Source: an uncultured Pelagibacteraceae bacterium
GTDB taxonomy: Bacteria; Pseudomonadota; Alphaproteobacteria; Pelagibacterales; Pelagibacteraceae
DNA length: 64,000 bases
Assembly: GCA_902576045.1 (NCBI GenBank)
Contig: CACGTU010000003.1
Span: forward strand, 17,749 to 81,748
Reading direction: 5' to 3'
How positions within the stretch are numbered: the first letter of the stretch is position 1; each line of letters begins with the position of its first letter. This document shows, piece by piece, positions 16,777-25,808 of the stretch. A program made the position numbers and the translations under genes. The notes under the pieces were generated by a model. It worked only from the letters and a program-made list of their open reading frames with translations. It made no database searches and was not told the origin of the DNA.

Positions 16777-18038
16777 TAAGATAATCTTTTTATTCTAACT
16801 CCTATTTTTTTCAGTTTATTTTCAATCCTTTCATACCCTCTGTCTAAATGGTATATTCTATTAATTACTGACCGCCCCTTTGAAATAATTGCAGCTAAAA
16901 CTAAAGCAACTGAAGCTCTTAAGTCACTGGACATTAACTCTGCCCCGGTAAACTCTGTATTGCCTTCCATAGTCGCTTTGTTATCTTTTATAACTATTTT
17001 TGCGCCTAATCTTCTTAACTCAGCGACATGCATAAATCTATTTTCAAAAATACTTTCAGTTATCGAGCTTCTTCCATTAGCTTTGCACATCAAAACCATA
17101 AACTGTGCTTGTAAATCAGTTGGAAAATTTGGATATTGTTTTGTAACTATACTATTTATACTTTTAATTTTTTGTGGTCCTTTAATCTTTATTTCGTTTT
17201 TACTCGTCTTTATTTTTGCACCAGATCTTTTTAATAGATTTAATTCCGTCTGGATCAATTTTGGATTAAAGTTTTTAATTGTCAGATCACCTTTTGTTAA
17301 AGTTGCTGCAACACAAAAAGTTCCTGTTTCTATTCTGTCTCCCATTACAGAATAACTGGTAGAGTTCAAAGAATTTACACCAATTATTTGACAAGTCCTT
17401 TTTCCAATCCATTTTATATTTGCACCTGCTGACTTAAGAAAATTTGTTAGATCCTTTATTTCAGGTTCAATCGCACAATTTTTTAATGTAGTTTTTCCTT
17501 GTGCTAGAGTGGCTGCAATAATTGAATTTTCTGTTGCTCCAACACTAATTTTTGAAAATTTAATTTTTGTGCCCTTTAGTTTTCCTTTTGAACTTGCATG
17601 AATATATCCTTTTTTAATTTCGTATTTCATTCCAAGTTTTTTAAGTGCACTTAAATGAAAATTTACTGGTCTTGCTCCGATTAAGCATCCTCCTGGTAAT
17701 GATGTTATGGATTTATGATATTTTGAAATTAAAGGTCCTAAAACCAATATACCTGCTCTCATGGTTTTAACTAGCGAGTAAGAAGCAAAATAATTTTGCT
17801 TTTTTGTTTTGTAAATTTTTACAGTTTTTTTATTTTTTGAGAATTTAATTTTTGAGCCAAGAGACTTTAGAAGATTTAACATTGTATCTATATCTCTAAC
17901 CCTTGGAAGATTTTCTATAACCACAGGTTTATCAAATAATAATGTTGAAGCTAAAATTGGTAATGCTGCGTTTTTTGAACCACTGATTGAGACTTGTCCC
18001 TTGACTTTACAAGGACCCGTAATCAAAAACTTGTCCAT
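16776..18038 (-). CDS. murA: UDP-N-acetylglucosamine 1-carboxyvinyltransferase
   Basis: First committed step of peptidoglycan synthesis: enolpyruvyl transfer from PEP to UDP-GlcNAc. The catalytic cysteine (fosfomycin target) is present in 'PGGCLIGARPVNFH'. 'GSKNAALPILASTLL' at the N-terminus and 'DLRASVALVLAA' and 'HLDRGYERI' near the end are classic. Length 420 is normal. dcd ends one base upstream. Confidence 0.97.
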   Translation of the reverse strand: MDKFLITGPCKVKGQVSISGSKNAALPILASTLLFDKPVVIENLPRVRDIDTMLNLLKSLGSKIKFSKNKKTVKIYKTKKQNYFASYSLVKTMRAGILVLGPLISKYHKSITSLPGGCLIGARPVNFHLSALKKLGMKYEIKKGYIHASSKGKLKGTKIKFSKISVGATENSIIAATLAQGKTTLKNCAIEPEIKDLTNFLKSAGANIKWIGKRTCQIIGVNSLNSTSYSVMGDRIETGTFCVAATLTKGDLTIKNFNPKLIQTELNLLKRSGAKIKTSKNEIKIKGPQKIKSINSIVTKQYPNFPTDLQAQFMVLMCKANGRSSITESIFENRFMHVAELRRLGAKIVIKDNKATMEGNTEFTGAELMSSDLRASVALVLAAIISKGRSVINRIYHLDRGYERIENKLKKIGVRIKRLS

Positions 18039-18039
18039 T

Positions 18040-18597
18040 TTATTTTATTTTTGCGACCTGAATAGTTGTTTGACCCTGATATTTTCCGTTCTTAGATTTA
18101 TATGTAGTTTCTGGTTCTGTCTCTGATTTAAAAAATAAAAACTGAGCTATTCCTTCATTAGAATAAATTTTTGCAGGATTAGGTGTTGTATTGCTTAGCT
18201 CTATAACAATATTGCCTTCAAACTCATTTTCAATTGGAGTTACATTACAAATAATGCCAGTCCTTGCGTAAGTACTTTTTCCTACGCATATGCATAACAC
18301 GTTGCTGGGAATTCTAAAATATTCAACTGTTTTTGCTAAAACAAAAGAATTAGGTGGAATTATGCAGTGGGGGCCTTTTCTTTCAATAAAATTTTCATCA
18401 GAGAAGTTTTTAGGGTCTACTAACGAACTATTTACATTTGTAAAAATTCTGTATTCATCTGAAATTCTGACATCATAACCCATACTACTTAATCCATAAG
18501 ATATTTTTCCCTCAGAAACTTGATGATCTAAAAACGGTTCGATCATATTGTGTTCTTTGCACATTTTCTTAATCCAAGTATCGGGTTGAATGGACAT
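18040..18597 (-). CDS. dcd: dCTP deaminase
   Basis: It deaminates dCTP to dUTP, feeding dTMP synthesis. Conserved blocks are '[12 protein letters not shown]', '[17 protein letters not shown]', '[10 protein letters not shown]' and '[19 protein letters not shown]', which hold the catalytic Glu and nucleotide contacts. Length 185 is usual. One base separates it from murA and two from a tiny upstream ORF. Confidence 0.96.
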   Translation of the reverse strand: MSIQPDTWIKKMCKEHNMIEPFLDHQVSEGKISYGLSSMGYDVRISDEYRIFTNVNSSLVDPKNFSDENFIERKGPHCIIPPNSFVLAKTVEYFRIPSNVLCICVGKSTYARTGIICNVTPIENEFEGNIVIELSNTTPNPAKIYSNEGIAQFLFFKSETEPETTYKSKNGKYQGQTTIQVAKIK

Positions 18598-18599
18598 AT

Positions 18600-18704
18600 C
18601 TATTTATTATTTTTCTTTTGTTTCTTTTGAAATATTTTTCTCTTTTTTAAATTCTTTTTTAATGCAATTTCAAGTTTACTAAGCTTATCCTTCTTAGAAT
18701 TCAT
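18600..18704 (-). CDS. Small lysine-rich protein (34 aa)
   Basis: Below the ORF-track cut-off. It opens with ATG four bases after the stop of the 65-residue gene and ends two bases before dcd, a snug fit typical of a real gene here. The sequence is very basic ('[16 protein letters not shown]'), resembling short '[10 protein letters not shown]' proteins I associate with alphaproteobacteria. A role in nucleic acid binding would be a guess. Because AT-rich DNA gives Lys codons by chance, conservation is needed for certainty. Confidence 0.5.
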   Translation of the reverse strand: MNSKKDKLSKLEIALKKNLKKRKIFQKKQKKNNK

Positions 18705-18708
18705 TGAA

Positions 18709-18906
18709 TTACTTTTTATCAGGATTTGTAAGATGATCTAAAGTTATAACTTGGTCTATAGGAATTGTTTTATCTTCTTCTTTTTTTACTTCTCCATGCT
18801 TAGCTTGTTTTTTAGCTCTTTTTTCAGCAAGCTTCTTTTCTCTTTTAGCTTGCTTCTCCATAGCTTTTGCGCCTCGAGTAGATTTATAGTCGTAGTGAAT
18901 TCCCAT
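18709..18906 (-). CDS. Small charged protein of unknown function (65 aa)
   Basis: I do not recognise a characterised family. The first half is a run of Lys, Arg, Glu and Ala ('KAMEKQAKREKKLAEKRAKK') likely to form one long charged helix. The second half 'IPIDQVITLDHLTNPDKK' is more ordinary and looks constrained. It heads the dcd–murA–hisD minus-strand run and is followed by a 34-codon ORF. There is no signal peptide or membrane segment. Confidence 0.6.
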   Translation of the reverse strand: MGIHYDYKSTRGAKAMEKQAKREKKLAEKRAKKQAKHGEVKKEEDKTIPIDQVITLDHLTNPDKK

Positions 18907-19003
18907 AGCATTTCCTTAAGAATAGATATAACTCATTTTTTGAAAAAATTAAGGCAATAATTTGAAAAAATTAATTTTATACACTAAATTTAAAATAGAA
19001 TTA

Positions 19004-19077
19004 GCCCCTATAGTTAAATGGTATAACACATCCATGGTAAGGATGAGTTTCCAGTTCAATTCTGGGTGGGGGCACCA
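19004..19077 (+). tRNA. tRNA-Thr (GGT)
   Basis: Plus-strand cloverleaf: acceptor GCCCCTA/TGGGGGC, anticodon stem CATCC/GGATG with loop ATGGTAA (anticodon GGT), T loop TTCAATT, discriminator A and encoded CCA. It ends four bases before the stop of the convergent TVP38-type gene. Confidence 0.94.
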
Positions 19078-19080
19078 GAA

Positions 19081-19800
19081 TTATTTTGAGTAAAATTTTT
19101 TTCTTAAAAGAAATCCAATCAAAACTAAAGTTATAATTCCTATAATTGGTAAATAGATATCTGGTGTCAAAAGTAATTGTAAAAGACTAGGTGCCTCAGA
19201 ATTTTCCTCCAAAATTTTATTTAGGCCAGCGCCTAGAGAAGCTCCTACAAACAATTGGGGCGTCATTCCAATAACTGAACCTAGAAAGAAATTTCTTATC
19301 TTAACATTAAAAATTGTAGGTAAAATATTTGATATGAAAAAAGGTATACCACCTATAAATCTATAAATTAAAAAAAATGTAAATTCATTCTCTTTAAATT
19401 TTTCAGTTAAATTATTAAAACGAGATGAAAACTTTTCTTCAATTAAATCTTTTAAAAAATAATTAGCAAACATATACAAAAATGTTGCACCAATTGATAA
19501 TCCAAAAACAATTATTAAAGTACCTAGCCATTTACCAAAGATAAAACCCCCTACCAAAAAAACTGGGGACCCGAATCCCAATAATAAGACCCAAATAATT
19601 GTTCCTAATAGAAATAAAATACTTGATATAAAAATATTACTATTTTTAACTTGCTCTAATGTATCTCTATTGTCTCTGATTAATTCATAACTTGAGAAAT
19701 CTTGAAATGAAAATTTGCTAAAAAAGAACCATAAAAAAATAGATACAATCAAAATATAAGCAGAACCTAAAAATATTTTAATTTTTTTTTCCTTATTCAT
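19081..19800 (-). CDS. TVP38/TMEM64 family membrane protein
   Basis: A 239-residue inner-membrane protein of the VTT (SNARE-associated, DedA-like) group. There is an N-terminal membrane segment, a hydrophobic pair around 'GSPVFLVGGFIFGKWLGT', and the signature 'RFIGGIPFFISNILPTI' with 'GSVIGMTPQLFVGASLGA', then a final membrane helix. The family is linked to lipid scrambling and membrane homeostasis; the substrate here is unknown. It is transcribed away from rpmH. Confidence 0.85.
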   Translation of the reverse strand: MNKEKKIKIFLGSAYILIVSIFLWFFFSKFSFQDFSSYELIRDNRDTLEQVKNSNIFISSILFLLGTIIWVLLLGFGSPVFLVGGFIFGKWLGTLIIVFGLSIGATFLYMFANYFLKDLIEEKFSSRFNNLTEKFKENEFTFFLIYRFIGGIPFFISNILPTIFNVKIRNFFLGSVIGMTPQLFVGASLGAGLNKILEENSEAPSLLQLLLTPDIYLPIIGIITLVLIGFLLRKKFYSK

Positions 19801-19826
19801 TGAGCTCTAATTTATTAAAAATCGCT

Positions 19827-19856
19827 GTACTTATATATATTTATTTGTATAAGTAC
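19827..19856. promoter_or_regulatory. Dyad element between TVP38 gene and rpmH
   Basis: A perfect 9-bp inverted repeat GTACTTATA / TATAAGTAC with a 12-base spacer in the 83-base divergent intergenic region. Each arm carries TATAAG, close to a -10 box, reading outward on both strands. It could be a symmetric divergent promoter or an operator serving the rpmH-rnpA-yidD-yidC unit. No good -35 box was found at standard spacing. Confidence 0.45.
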
Positions 19857-19883
19857 GTGAATTTAACAATAAATTGACTAACC

Positions 19884-20021
19884 ATGAAACGTACATATCA
19901 ACCAAGTAATCGAGTTCGTAAAAAATCTGTGGGGTTCAGGGCTAAAATGAAAACCAAAGGTGGAAGAAAAGTTCTTAAAAGAAGAAGAGCTAAAGGTAGA
20001 AAAAAGTTAACTAATGCTTAA
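19884..20021 (+). CDS. rpmH: 50S ribosomal protein L34
   Basis: A 45-residue protein below the ORF-track cut-off. The sequence is unmistakable: '[20 protein letters not shown]' followed by 'RAKGRKKL'. It is the first gene of the rpmH-rnpA-yidD-yidC block. The stop TAA overlaps the rnpA start (TAATG). Confidence 0.98.
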   Translation: MKRTYQPSNRVRKKSVGFRAKMKTKGGRKVLKRRRAKGRKKLTNA

Positions 20022-20362
20022 TGAAAAGCAAAATAGTAAGCCTTTCTAAAAACGAAGAATTTAAATCAATCCTTAGTGGAAAAAAAATATCCAATAAATA
20101 TTTAACAATTTTTTTTAAGAGATTATCTGGTAAGAACAACAAAAAATTAAATATTAGCTTTGTTACTAAAAAAAAAATTGGTAACGCTGTTAGTAGAAAC
20201 AAAATAAAAAGAAGACTTAAAAATATTATGAATGATGCTGTGAAATCAATTAATATAAACTTTAATTATTCATATCTTTTGATCACTCGAAAATCTGTTT
20301 TGGATGACAATTATAAAATTATAAAAGAGAAAGTTTTTCAAGATTTTGAAAAAATAAAATAA
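20021..20362 (+). CDS. rnpA: Ribonuclease P protein component
   Basis: The protein subunit of RNase P, which matures tRNA 5' ends. Family marks are 'FVTKKKIGNAVSRNKIKRRL', the RNR-type basic helix that contacts the RNA. Length 113 is normal. It shares TAATG overlaps with rpmH before it and yidD after it, so the block is tightly coupled. Confidence 0.96.
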   Translation: MKSKIVSLSKNEEFKSILSGKKISNKYLTIFFKRLSGKNNKKLNISFVTKKKIGNAVSRNKIKRRLKNIMNDAVKSININFNYSYLLITRKSVLDDNYKIIKEKVFQDFEKIK

Positions 20363-20610
20363 TGAGAGTAATTAATTATATTTTTATTTTTCTAATTAAG
20401 GCTTACAAATTTTTATTAAGTCCCTTTTTTTATAATTCGTGTAAATTCCATCCAACTTGTAGCAGTTATTGTTTAGAATGTTTTGAAAAATACAATTTTA
20501 TTAAAGCAATATATAAGTCGTTTCTAAGAATTTTAAGATGTAATCCATGGTTTGGCCGTGGAGGGCATGATCCTGTTGAAAAGATAAGAGGTAAAAAAAT
20601 TGGACTCTAA
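20362..20610 (+). CDS. yidD: Membrane protein insertion efficiency factor
   Basis: A small YidD/HlpA-family protein that aids insertion by YidC. It shows the conserved cysteines in 'CKFHPTCSSYCLECFEKY' and the 'RILRCNPWFGRGGHDPV' end. Length 82 is typical. It overlaps yidC by 11 bases. Confidence 0.95.
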   Translation: MRVINYIFIFLIKAYKFLLSPFFYNSCKFHPTCSSYCLECFEKYNFIKAIYKSFLRILRCNPWFGRGGHDPVEKIRGKKIGL

Positions 20611-22282
20611 AAATGTCATAGCAGCAATTTCATTGAGTGCAGCAGTAATAATAATTTATGGATTATTTTTTGCTCCTCCACCTCCGGATCCAAAAAAAAT
20701 CAATAATGAAAAAAATAATATTGTTGAATCGACGAGTGAAGCACCATCATTAGATCAAAATGTCGAGGTTTCAAAAATTTCTCGAAATGAGGCTATTGAA
20801 AATGAAGATAGAGTTCAATTTGAAAATAGTACAGTAATTGGATCAATTTCTTTAGTTGGTGCATCTATAGATGATTTAACATTTAAAAAGTACACTGATA
20901 CCCTAAATGGTGATGATAATGTTATTTTGTTAAACCCAAAAAAGGTAGAGGATGGTTATTATATTGAAACCGGATGGGCAACAGCAAACAAAAATATTAA
21001 TCTTCCTAATTCTAAAACAATTTGGACAATTGAAGGAAATAATAAATTAACCCCTAATTCTCCAATAAAGCTCTCATGGACAAATGATCAAAATATTAAA
21101 TTTATAAAAGATATTAGTATTGATGATCAATATTTATTTAGAGTAAACCAAACAATAATTAATAATTCAGAAAAAACTTATAATTTTTACCCCTATGGCC
21201 AAATTATAAGAAACCTAGCACCGGAAATAATTGATTTTTTTATTCTACACGAAGGTCTTATAGGTGTATTTGATGATCAATTAGTAGAGGAAGACTATGA
21301 TGATATAGAAGAAAAAAAATTTTCAATTAATGCTGATAAAGGATGGTTAGGAATTACTGACAAGTACTGGATTACAAGTTTAATACCACAAGAAAATAGA
21401 AAATTTAGAACTGACTTTGATTATAAAAATAAGTTTAGAGCAAACTTTATTGAGACAAGTGCAACAGAAATTGGAGCTAATGAAACAAAATCTAACGAGA
21501 TTAAGATTATAATAGCAGCTAAAGAGGTTGATATTATTGATGGATACGCTGAAAATCTCAATATAAGCAAATATGACCTAGCGATTGATTGGGGTTGGTT
21601 TTATTTCTTAGTTAAACCACTTTTCTTCTTAATAGACTATTTTTTCAAACTAACTGGTAATTTTGGTATAGCAATCATTCTAATAACTATTTGTATTAGA
21701 ATAGTATTTTTCCCACTTGCAAATTACTCATTTAAATCAATGGCAAAAATGAAAGTTCTACAACCTGAAATGACAAGACTAAAAGAACTTCATAAGGAAG
21801 ATAAAATGAAACTCCAGCAAGAAATGATGGCATTGTATAAAAAGGAAAAAGTAAATCCAGTAAGTGGATGCCTTCCAATTTTTATACAGATACCTTTCTT
21901 CTTTGCAATTTATAAAGTTTTGTTTGTAACTTTAGAAATGAGACATCAGCCATTTTATGGATGGATAAAAGACTTAAGCGAACGTGATCCAACTTCAATA
22001 TTTAATTTATTTGGACTTATCCCATGGGACCCACCATCATTTTTACTTATTGGTGTATGGCCGTGTTTAATGGGTCTAAGTATGTATTTTCAACAAAAAC
22101 TAAATCCAACTCCTCCTGATCCAATTCAGGCAAAAATATTTGCGTTCTTTCCTTTATTCCTTACAGTTATATTAGCACCTTTCCCGTCTGGCTTGGTAAT
22201 TTATTGGACAATTAACAACATACTTACTATGGCACAGCAGTACGTCATAATAAAAAGAACTACTGTAAAAACTGCCCAATAA
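20600..22282 (+). CDS. yidC: Membrane protein insertase YidC
   Basis: YidC inserts and folds inner-membrane proteins. There is an N-terminal anchor (about residues 5–25), a periplasmic beta domain, then the conserved core with 'GNFGIAIILITICIRIVFFP', the hairpin 'MKVLQPEMTRLKELHKEDK', and 'PVSGCLPIFIQIPFFFAIYK'. Length 560 fits the Gram-negative form. The start is TTG at 20600, inside the end of yidD. argB begins on the next base after the stop; the engB gene often found here in relatives is absent from this position. Confidence 0.96.
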   Translation: MDSKNVIAAISLSAAVIIIYGLFFAPPPPDPKKINNEKNNIVESTSEAPSLDQNVEVSKISRNEAIENEDRVQFENSTVIGSISLVGASIDDLTFKKYTDTLNGDDNVILLNPKKVEDGYYIETGWATANKNINLPNSKTIWTIEGNNKLTPNSPIKLSWTNDQNIKFIKDISIDDQYLFRVNQTIINNSEKTYNFYPYGQIIRNLAPEIIDFFILHEGLIGVFDDQLVEEDYDDIEEKKFSINADKGWLGITDKYWITSLIPQENRKFRTDFDYKNKFRANFIETSATEIGANETKSNEIKIIIAAKEVDIIDGYAENLNISKYDLAIDWGWFYFLVKPLFFLIDYFFKLTGNFGIAIILITICIRIVFFPLANYSFKSMAKMKVLQPEMTRLKELHKEDKMKLQQEMMALYKKEKVNPVSGCLPIFIQIPFFFAIYKVLFVTLEMRHQPFYGWIKDLSERDPTSIFNLFGLIPWDPPSFLLIGVWPCLMGLSMYFQQKLNPTPPDPIQAKIFAFFPLFLTVILAPFPSGLVIYWTINNILTMAQQYVIIKRTTVKTAQ

Positions 22283-23131
22283 ATGGAATTAGAAAAAATT
22301 CTTCCTGAAAATGGACCACCAATCGATGAGGTAAATAAATATATCGAAAAATATAAAAATGACTTGATAGTCATTAAGTATGGGGGAAATGTTCTAATTG
22401 ATAGAGATATCTTTGACAATTTTATTTCTGATTTAAGTATTTTAAATAAATTAGGTCTTTCAGCTATTGTGGTTCACGGAGGAGGTCCCAGAATCAAAAG
22501 AGAATTAGATAAATCTAATATTCAATCAAGATTCATAAGAGGGCTAAGAGTAACTGATAAAAAAATTATAAATATTGTTGAGTCAGTTTTAATAGATTTT
22601 AATAATGATATTGTAACTTCTTTAGAAAAAAAAAATACAGAGGCAGTTTCAATTCACACTAAAAAAGATAATATTATAGAAGTCGTGCCAGAGGCAAAAG
22701 AACTTGGTTTTGTTGGTCTACCAAGTAAAATTAATAAAAGTATTTTATTAGATGTTATTAAACAAAATAAAATACCCATTGTTTCCCCATTGGGCTTGGA
22801 TAAAAATGGTCAAACACATAATATTAATGGCGATACTGCGGCTATGGCTGTAGCAAAATCTGTTAAATCAAGAAGATTATTATTGATGACAAATGTTGAT
22901 GGTGTTTTAGATAAAGAAAAAAAACTTATAGATGAGATATCCTCATCTGAAATATTAGAGATGGTAAGAGATGAAATAGTTACTGAGGGTATGATACCTA
23001 AAATAAATGCTTGTCTAGAGGCTGTAAATAATGGAGTTACAGCAGCTGGTATAATTAATGGCACAAAACAACATTCATGTTTATGGGAGATTTTCTCTGA
23101 TAAGGGATCAGGTACATTAATACGAAAATGA
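22283..23131 (+). CDS. argB: Acetylglutamate kinase
   Basis: It phosphorylates N-acetylglutamate in arginine synthesis. Characteristic motifs are 'VIKYGGNVL', 'VVHGGGPRI', 'NINGDTAAMAVA' and 'LLLMTNVDGVL', with 'GMIPKINACLEAVNNGV' near the end. Length 282 is normal. It directly follows yidC and overlaps the HAD gene by 4 bases. Confidence 0.97.
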   Translation: MELEKILPENGPPIDEVNKYIEKYKNDLIVIKYGGNVLIDRDIFDNFISDLSILNKLGLSAIVVHGGGPRIKRELDKSNIQSRFIRGLRVTDKKIINIVESVLIDFNNDIVTSLEKKNTEAVSIHTKKDNIIEVVPEAKELGFVGLPSKINKSILLDVIKQNKIPIVSPLGLDKNGQTHNINGDTAAMAVAKSVKSRRLLLMTNVDGVLDKEKKLIDEISSSEILEMVRDEIVTEGMIPKINACLEAVNNGVTAAGIINGTKQHSCLWEIFSDKGSGTLIRK

Positions 23132-23817
23132 ATTTAAAAGAAAAAAAATATCTGCTTCTTGATCTTGATGGTGTTTGTTATGGAAAGCACAATAACTACT
23201 CTTTAGAGCGTGTATTTGGCCAAGTTTCAAAAAGGATGACACAATTTATATCTGAAAAACTTAAAATTGATAAAAATAAAGCCAAGGAACTACAAACAAA
23301 TTATTTCTATAAATATAATACATCATTAAGAGGATTAATGGTCCATGATGGAATATCACCCGATGAATTTTTATCTTACGTTCACGATATTGATTTATCG
23401 TTTATGAAAGAAGATGAAATTATGAGAAATGAGCTTCAACAATTAAATATGGAAAAATTTATCTTTACCAATGGTAGTGCTGAACATGCTGCCAATATAT
23501 TAACTCACCTAGGTGTGTATGATTTATTTGGTAGAGATAAAGTTTTTGATATTAAAGACGCTGGCTATGTACCCAAACCAGAAGCTGAAACTTTCGACTT
23601 AATGGTTAAAAAATTTGGTATAAATCCTAAAGAGACTATTTACATTGAAGATATAGCTAAAAATTTAAGTATAGGTCACGAACGAGGGTGCACAACTGTT
23701 TGGTTAATTAATGACGAACATTTTGGAAAAATGGATGCAGATAAAGATTTTATTTCACACAAAATCGAAAATCTGTCTTTATTTTTAAAAGAAATAAGGT
23801 TATTAAAAAACTCATAA
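23128..23817 (+). CDS. HAD-family phosphatase, pyrimidine 5'-nucleotidase type
   Basis: HAD fold with motif I 'LLLDLDGVCYG', motif II 'FTNGSAEHA', the Lys in 'YVPKPEAETFDL' and motif IV 'TIYIEDIAKNL'. The layout matches the Ssm1/pyrimidine 5'-nucleotidase group common in alphaproteobacteria next to argB and dapD. The second Asp of motif I is Asp (DLDG), so catalysis is plausible. The true substrate cannot be read from sequence. Confidence 0.85.
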   Translation: MNLKEKKYLLLDLDGVCYGKHNNYSLERVFGQVSKRMTQFISEKLKIDKNKAKELQTNYFYKYNTSLRGLMVHDGISPDEFLSYVHDIDLSFMKEDEIMRNELQQLNMEKFIFTNGSAEHAANILTHLGVYDLFGRDKVFDIKDAGYVPKPEAETFDLMVKKFGINPKETIYIEDIAKNLSIGHERGCTTVWLINDEHFGKMDADKDFISHKIENLSLFLKEIRLLKNS

Positions 23818-23821
23818 AATT

Positions 23822-24649
23822 ATGAGTATAGAAAACATTATAAATGAAGCTTGGGAGAAAAGAGATCACGTAAATCAAGACTCTGATCAAAATTTAAAAG
23901 ACACGGTTAATCAAATTATTGACAATTTAGATAGTGGAAAAGTAAGAGTAGCTGAAAAAATAAATGGTGAATGGGTTACACATCAGCATATTAAAAAAGC
24001 TATTATGCTTAGTTTTAGAATTCATGGAATGGAGACTCTGGCAGGGCCATATTCGAGTTGGAGAGATAAGAGTAATATTTTAAAAGGCAAAACAGCTGGC
24101 TGGGGAGATAAAGAATTTGAACAAGCTGGATTTAGGATGGTTCCAAATTCTCCTGTAAGAAAAGGATCATTCATAGGTAAGAATGTAGTTTTGATGCCAT
24201 GTTTTGTTAACATTGGTGCATACATTGATACAGGAACAATGATGGACACTTTTAGTCGTGCTGGAAGCTGTTGTCAGATAGGAAAAAACTGCCATATCTC
24301 AGCAGGTAGTGGCGTTGGTGGTGTACTAGAACCAGCACAAGCATTACCAACAATTATTGAGGACAATGTTTTCTTAGGTGCAATGTCTGAGGTGGTCGAG
24401 GGAGTTGTTGTAGGTGAGGGTTCAGTTTTAAGTATGGGAATGTACATAGGTCAATCTACTAAAATAGTGAATAGAAAAACTGGTGAAATAACATATGGAA
24501 AAATTCCACCTTATTCAGTAGTTGTCCCGGGCTCATTGCCAGATAAAAATAATGCTTCAGCACCATCATTATATTGTGCGGTTATAATTAAACAGGTTGA
24601 TGAAAAAACAAGATCAAAAACATCTATCAACGATCTTTTAAGAGAATAA
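23822..24649 (+). CDS. dapD: Tetrahydrodipicolinate N-succinyltransferase
   Basis: It succinylates tetrahydrodipicolinate in the succinylase route to diaminopimelate and lysine. The left-handed beta helix is clear in 'MPCFVNIGAYIDTGTMMDTF' and 'NCHISAGSGVGGVLEP'; 'RIHGMETLAGPYSSW' is typical of the N-terminal domain. Length 275 is usual. dapE follows after one base, so the two pathway steps are coupled. Confidence 0.97.
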   Translation: MSIENIINEAWEKRDHVNQDSDQNLKDTVNQIIDNLDSGKVRVAEKINGEWVTHQHIKKAIMLSFRIHGMETLAGPYSSWRDKSNILKGKTAGWGDKEFEQAGFRMVPNSPVRKGSFIGKNVVLMPCFVNIGAYIDTGTMMDTFSRAGSCCQIGKNCHISAGSGVGGVLEPAQALPTIIEDNVFLGAMSEVVEGVVVGEGSVLSMGMYIGQSTKIVNRKTGEITYGKIPPYSVVVPGSLPDKNNASAPSLYCAVIIKQVDEKTRSKTSINDLLRE

Positions 24650-24650
24650 A

Positions 24651-25808
24651 ATGTTTAGACTAAATGAACTTCAATTAGCTAAGGAGCTAATTAGATTTCC
24701 TTCTGTTACTCCAGTTGATGCAGGAGTAATGAGTTTCCTTGAAAAGAAATTAAAAAAACTTGGCTTTAGAACAAAAATACTTGAATTTAGGGAAAAAAAC
24801 ACAAAACCTGTAAAAAATCTTTACGCGAGACTTGGAAACAAAGGTCCAAATTTTTGCTATGCAGGTCATTTAGATGTGGTTCCAGCAGGAAATTTAAAAG
24901 ATTGGACGGTAAATCCATTCAAACCATCCATTAAAAACGGTCATTTAATCGGTAGAGGTGCCAATGATATGAAAAGTTCTATAGCAGCATTTGTTACAGC
25001 TGTAAGCACGTTTATTCAAAAAAATAAAAAATTTAATGGCTCCATTAGTCTCCTGATCACTGGAGATGAAGAAGGTGTTGCAATTAATGGAACTAAAAAA
25101 GTCGTAGAATATTTAAAAAAGAAAAAAGAAAAAATAAATTTTTGTTTAGTTGGTGAGCCAACTAATCCAAATAAACTTGGAGAGATGATTAAAATCGGTC
25201 GAAGAGGTAGTATAACAGGGAAACTAACTGTGATTGGAGTACAAGGTCACGTTGCCTATCCAAACAGAGCAAATAATCCATCAACAGCTCTAGTCCAAAT
25301 TCTAAAAGAATTAAAAGGAATTAAATTTGATAAAGGAACAAAAGATTTTCAACCTACAAACTTAGAAATAACTAAAATTAATATTGATAATTCGGCTGAC
25401 AATGTAATTCCTGGTTTAGCGTATGCAAGCTTCAATATTAGATTTAATAATAAACATTCATCTAATACGTTGAAGAGTAAAATTAATAAAATTGTTAAAA
25501 AAATTTGTAATAAAAATAAATCAAAATATAAAATTGAATATAATGTTTCTGGTGAAGCTTTCTTAACCAGTCCAAATGAGACTACCTATATGATACAAAA
25601 TACAATAAAAAAAATAACAAAAATTAAACCTAAGCTGTCAACAACTGGTGGTACATCTGATGCAAGATTTATTCGAAAGATTTCTCCATGCTTAGAATTT
25701 GGTTTGGTTGGAAAAACAATGCACAAAGTGGATGAAGTTGTTGCGCTAAAAGATTTAAAAAAATTAACTTTAATATACTCAAATATTTTAGAAAATTATT
25801 TTAAGTGA
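24651..25808 (+). CDS. dapE: Succinyl-diaminopimelate desuccinylase
   Basis: A dinuclear-zinc M20 peptidase-family enzyme that removes succinate from succinyl-DAP. Metal ligands are in 'YAGHLDVVPAG', 'GRGANDMKSSIAAF', 'TGDEEGVAINGT' and 'LVGEPTN'; 'TTGGTSDARFI' lies in the second half. Length 385 is normal. It partners with dapD directly upstream. The stop overlaps the GTG start of the next gene. Confidence 0.96.
   Translation: MFRLNELQLAKELIRFPSVTPVDAGVMSFLEKKLKKLGFRTKILEFREKNTKPVKNLYARLGNKGPNFCYAGHLDVVPAGNLKDWTVNPFKPSIKNGHLIGRGANDMKSSIAAFVTAVSTFIQKNKKFNGSISLLITGDEEGVAINGTKKVVEYLKKKKEKINFCLVGEPTNPNKLGEMIKIGRRGSITGKLTVIGVQGHVAYPNRANNPSTALVQILKELKGIKFDKGTKDFQPTNLEITKINIDNSADNVIPGLAYASFNIRFNNKHSSNTLKSKINKIVKKICNKNKSKYKIEYNVSGEAFLTSPNETTYMIQNTIKKITKIKPKLSTTGGTSDARFIRKISPCLEFGLVGKTMHKVDEVVALKDLKKLTLIYSNILENYFK

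Noticed and set aside
16960-17355. Plus-strand 131-residue ORF inside murA
   Set aside because: A shadow of the conserved murA frame, with no recognisable protein features.
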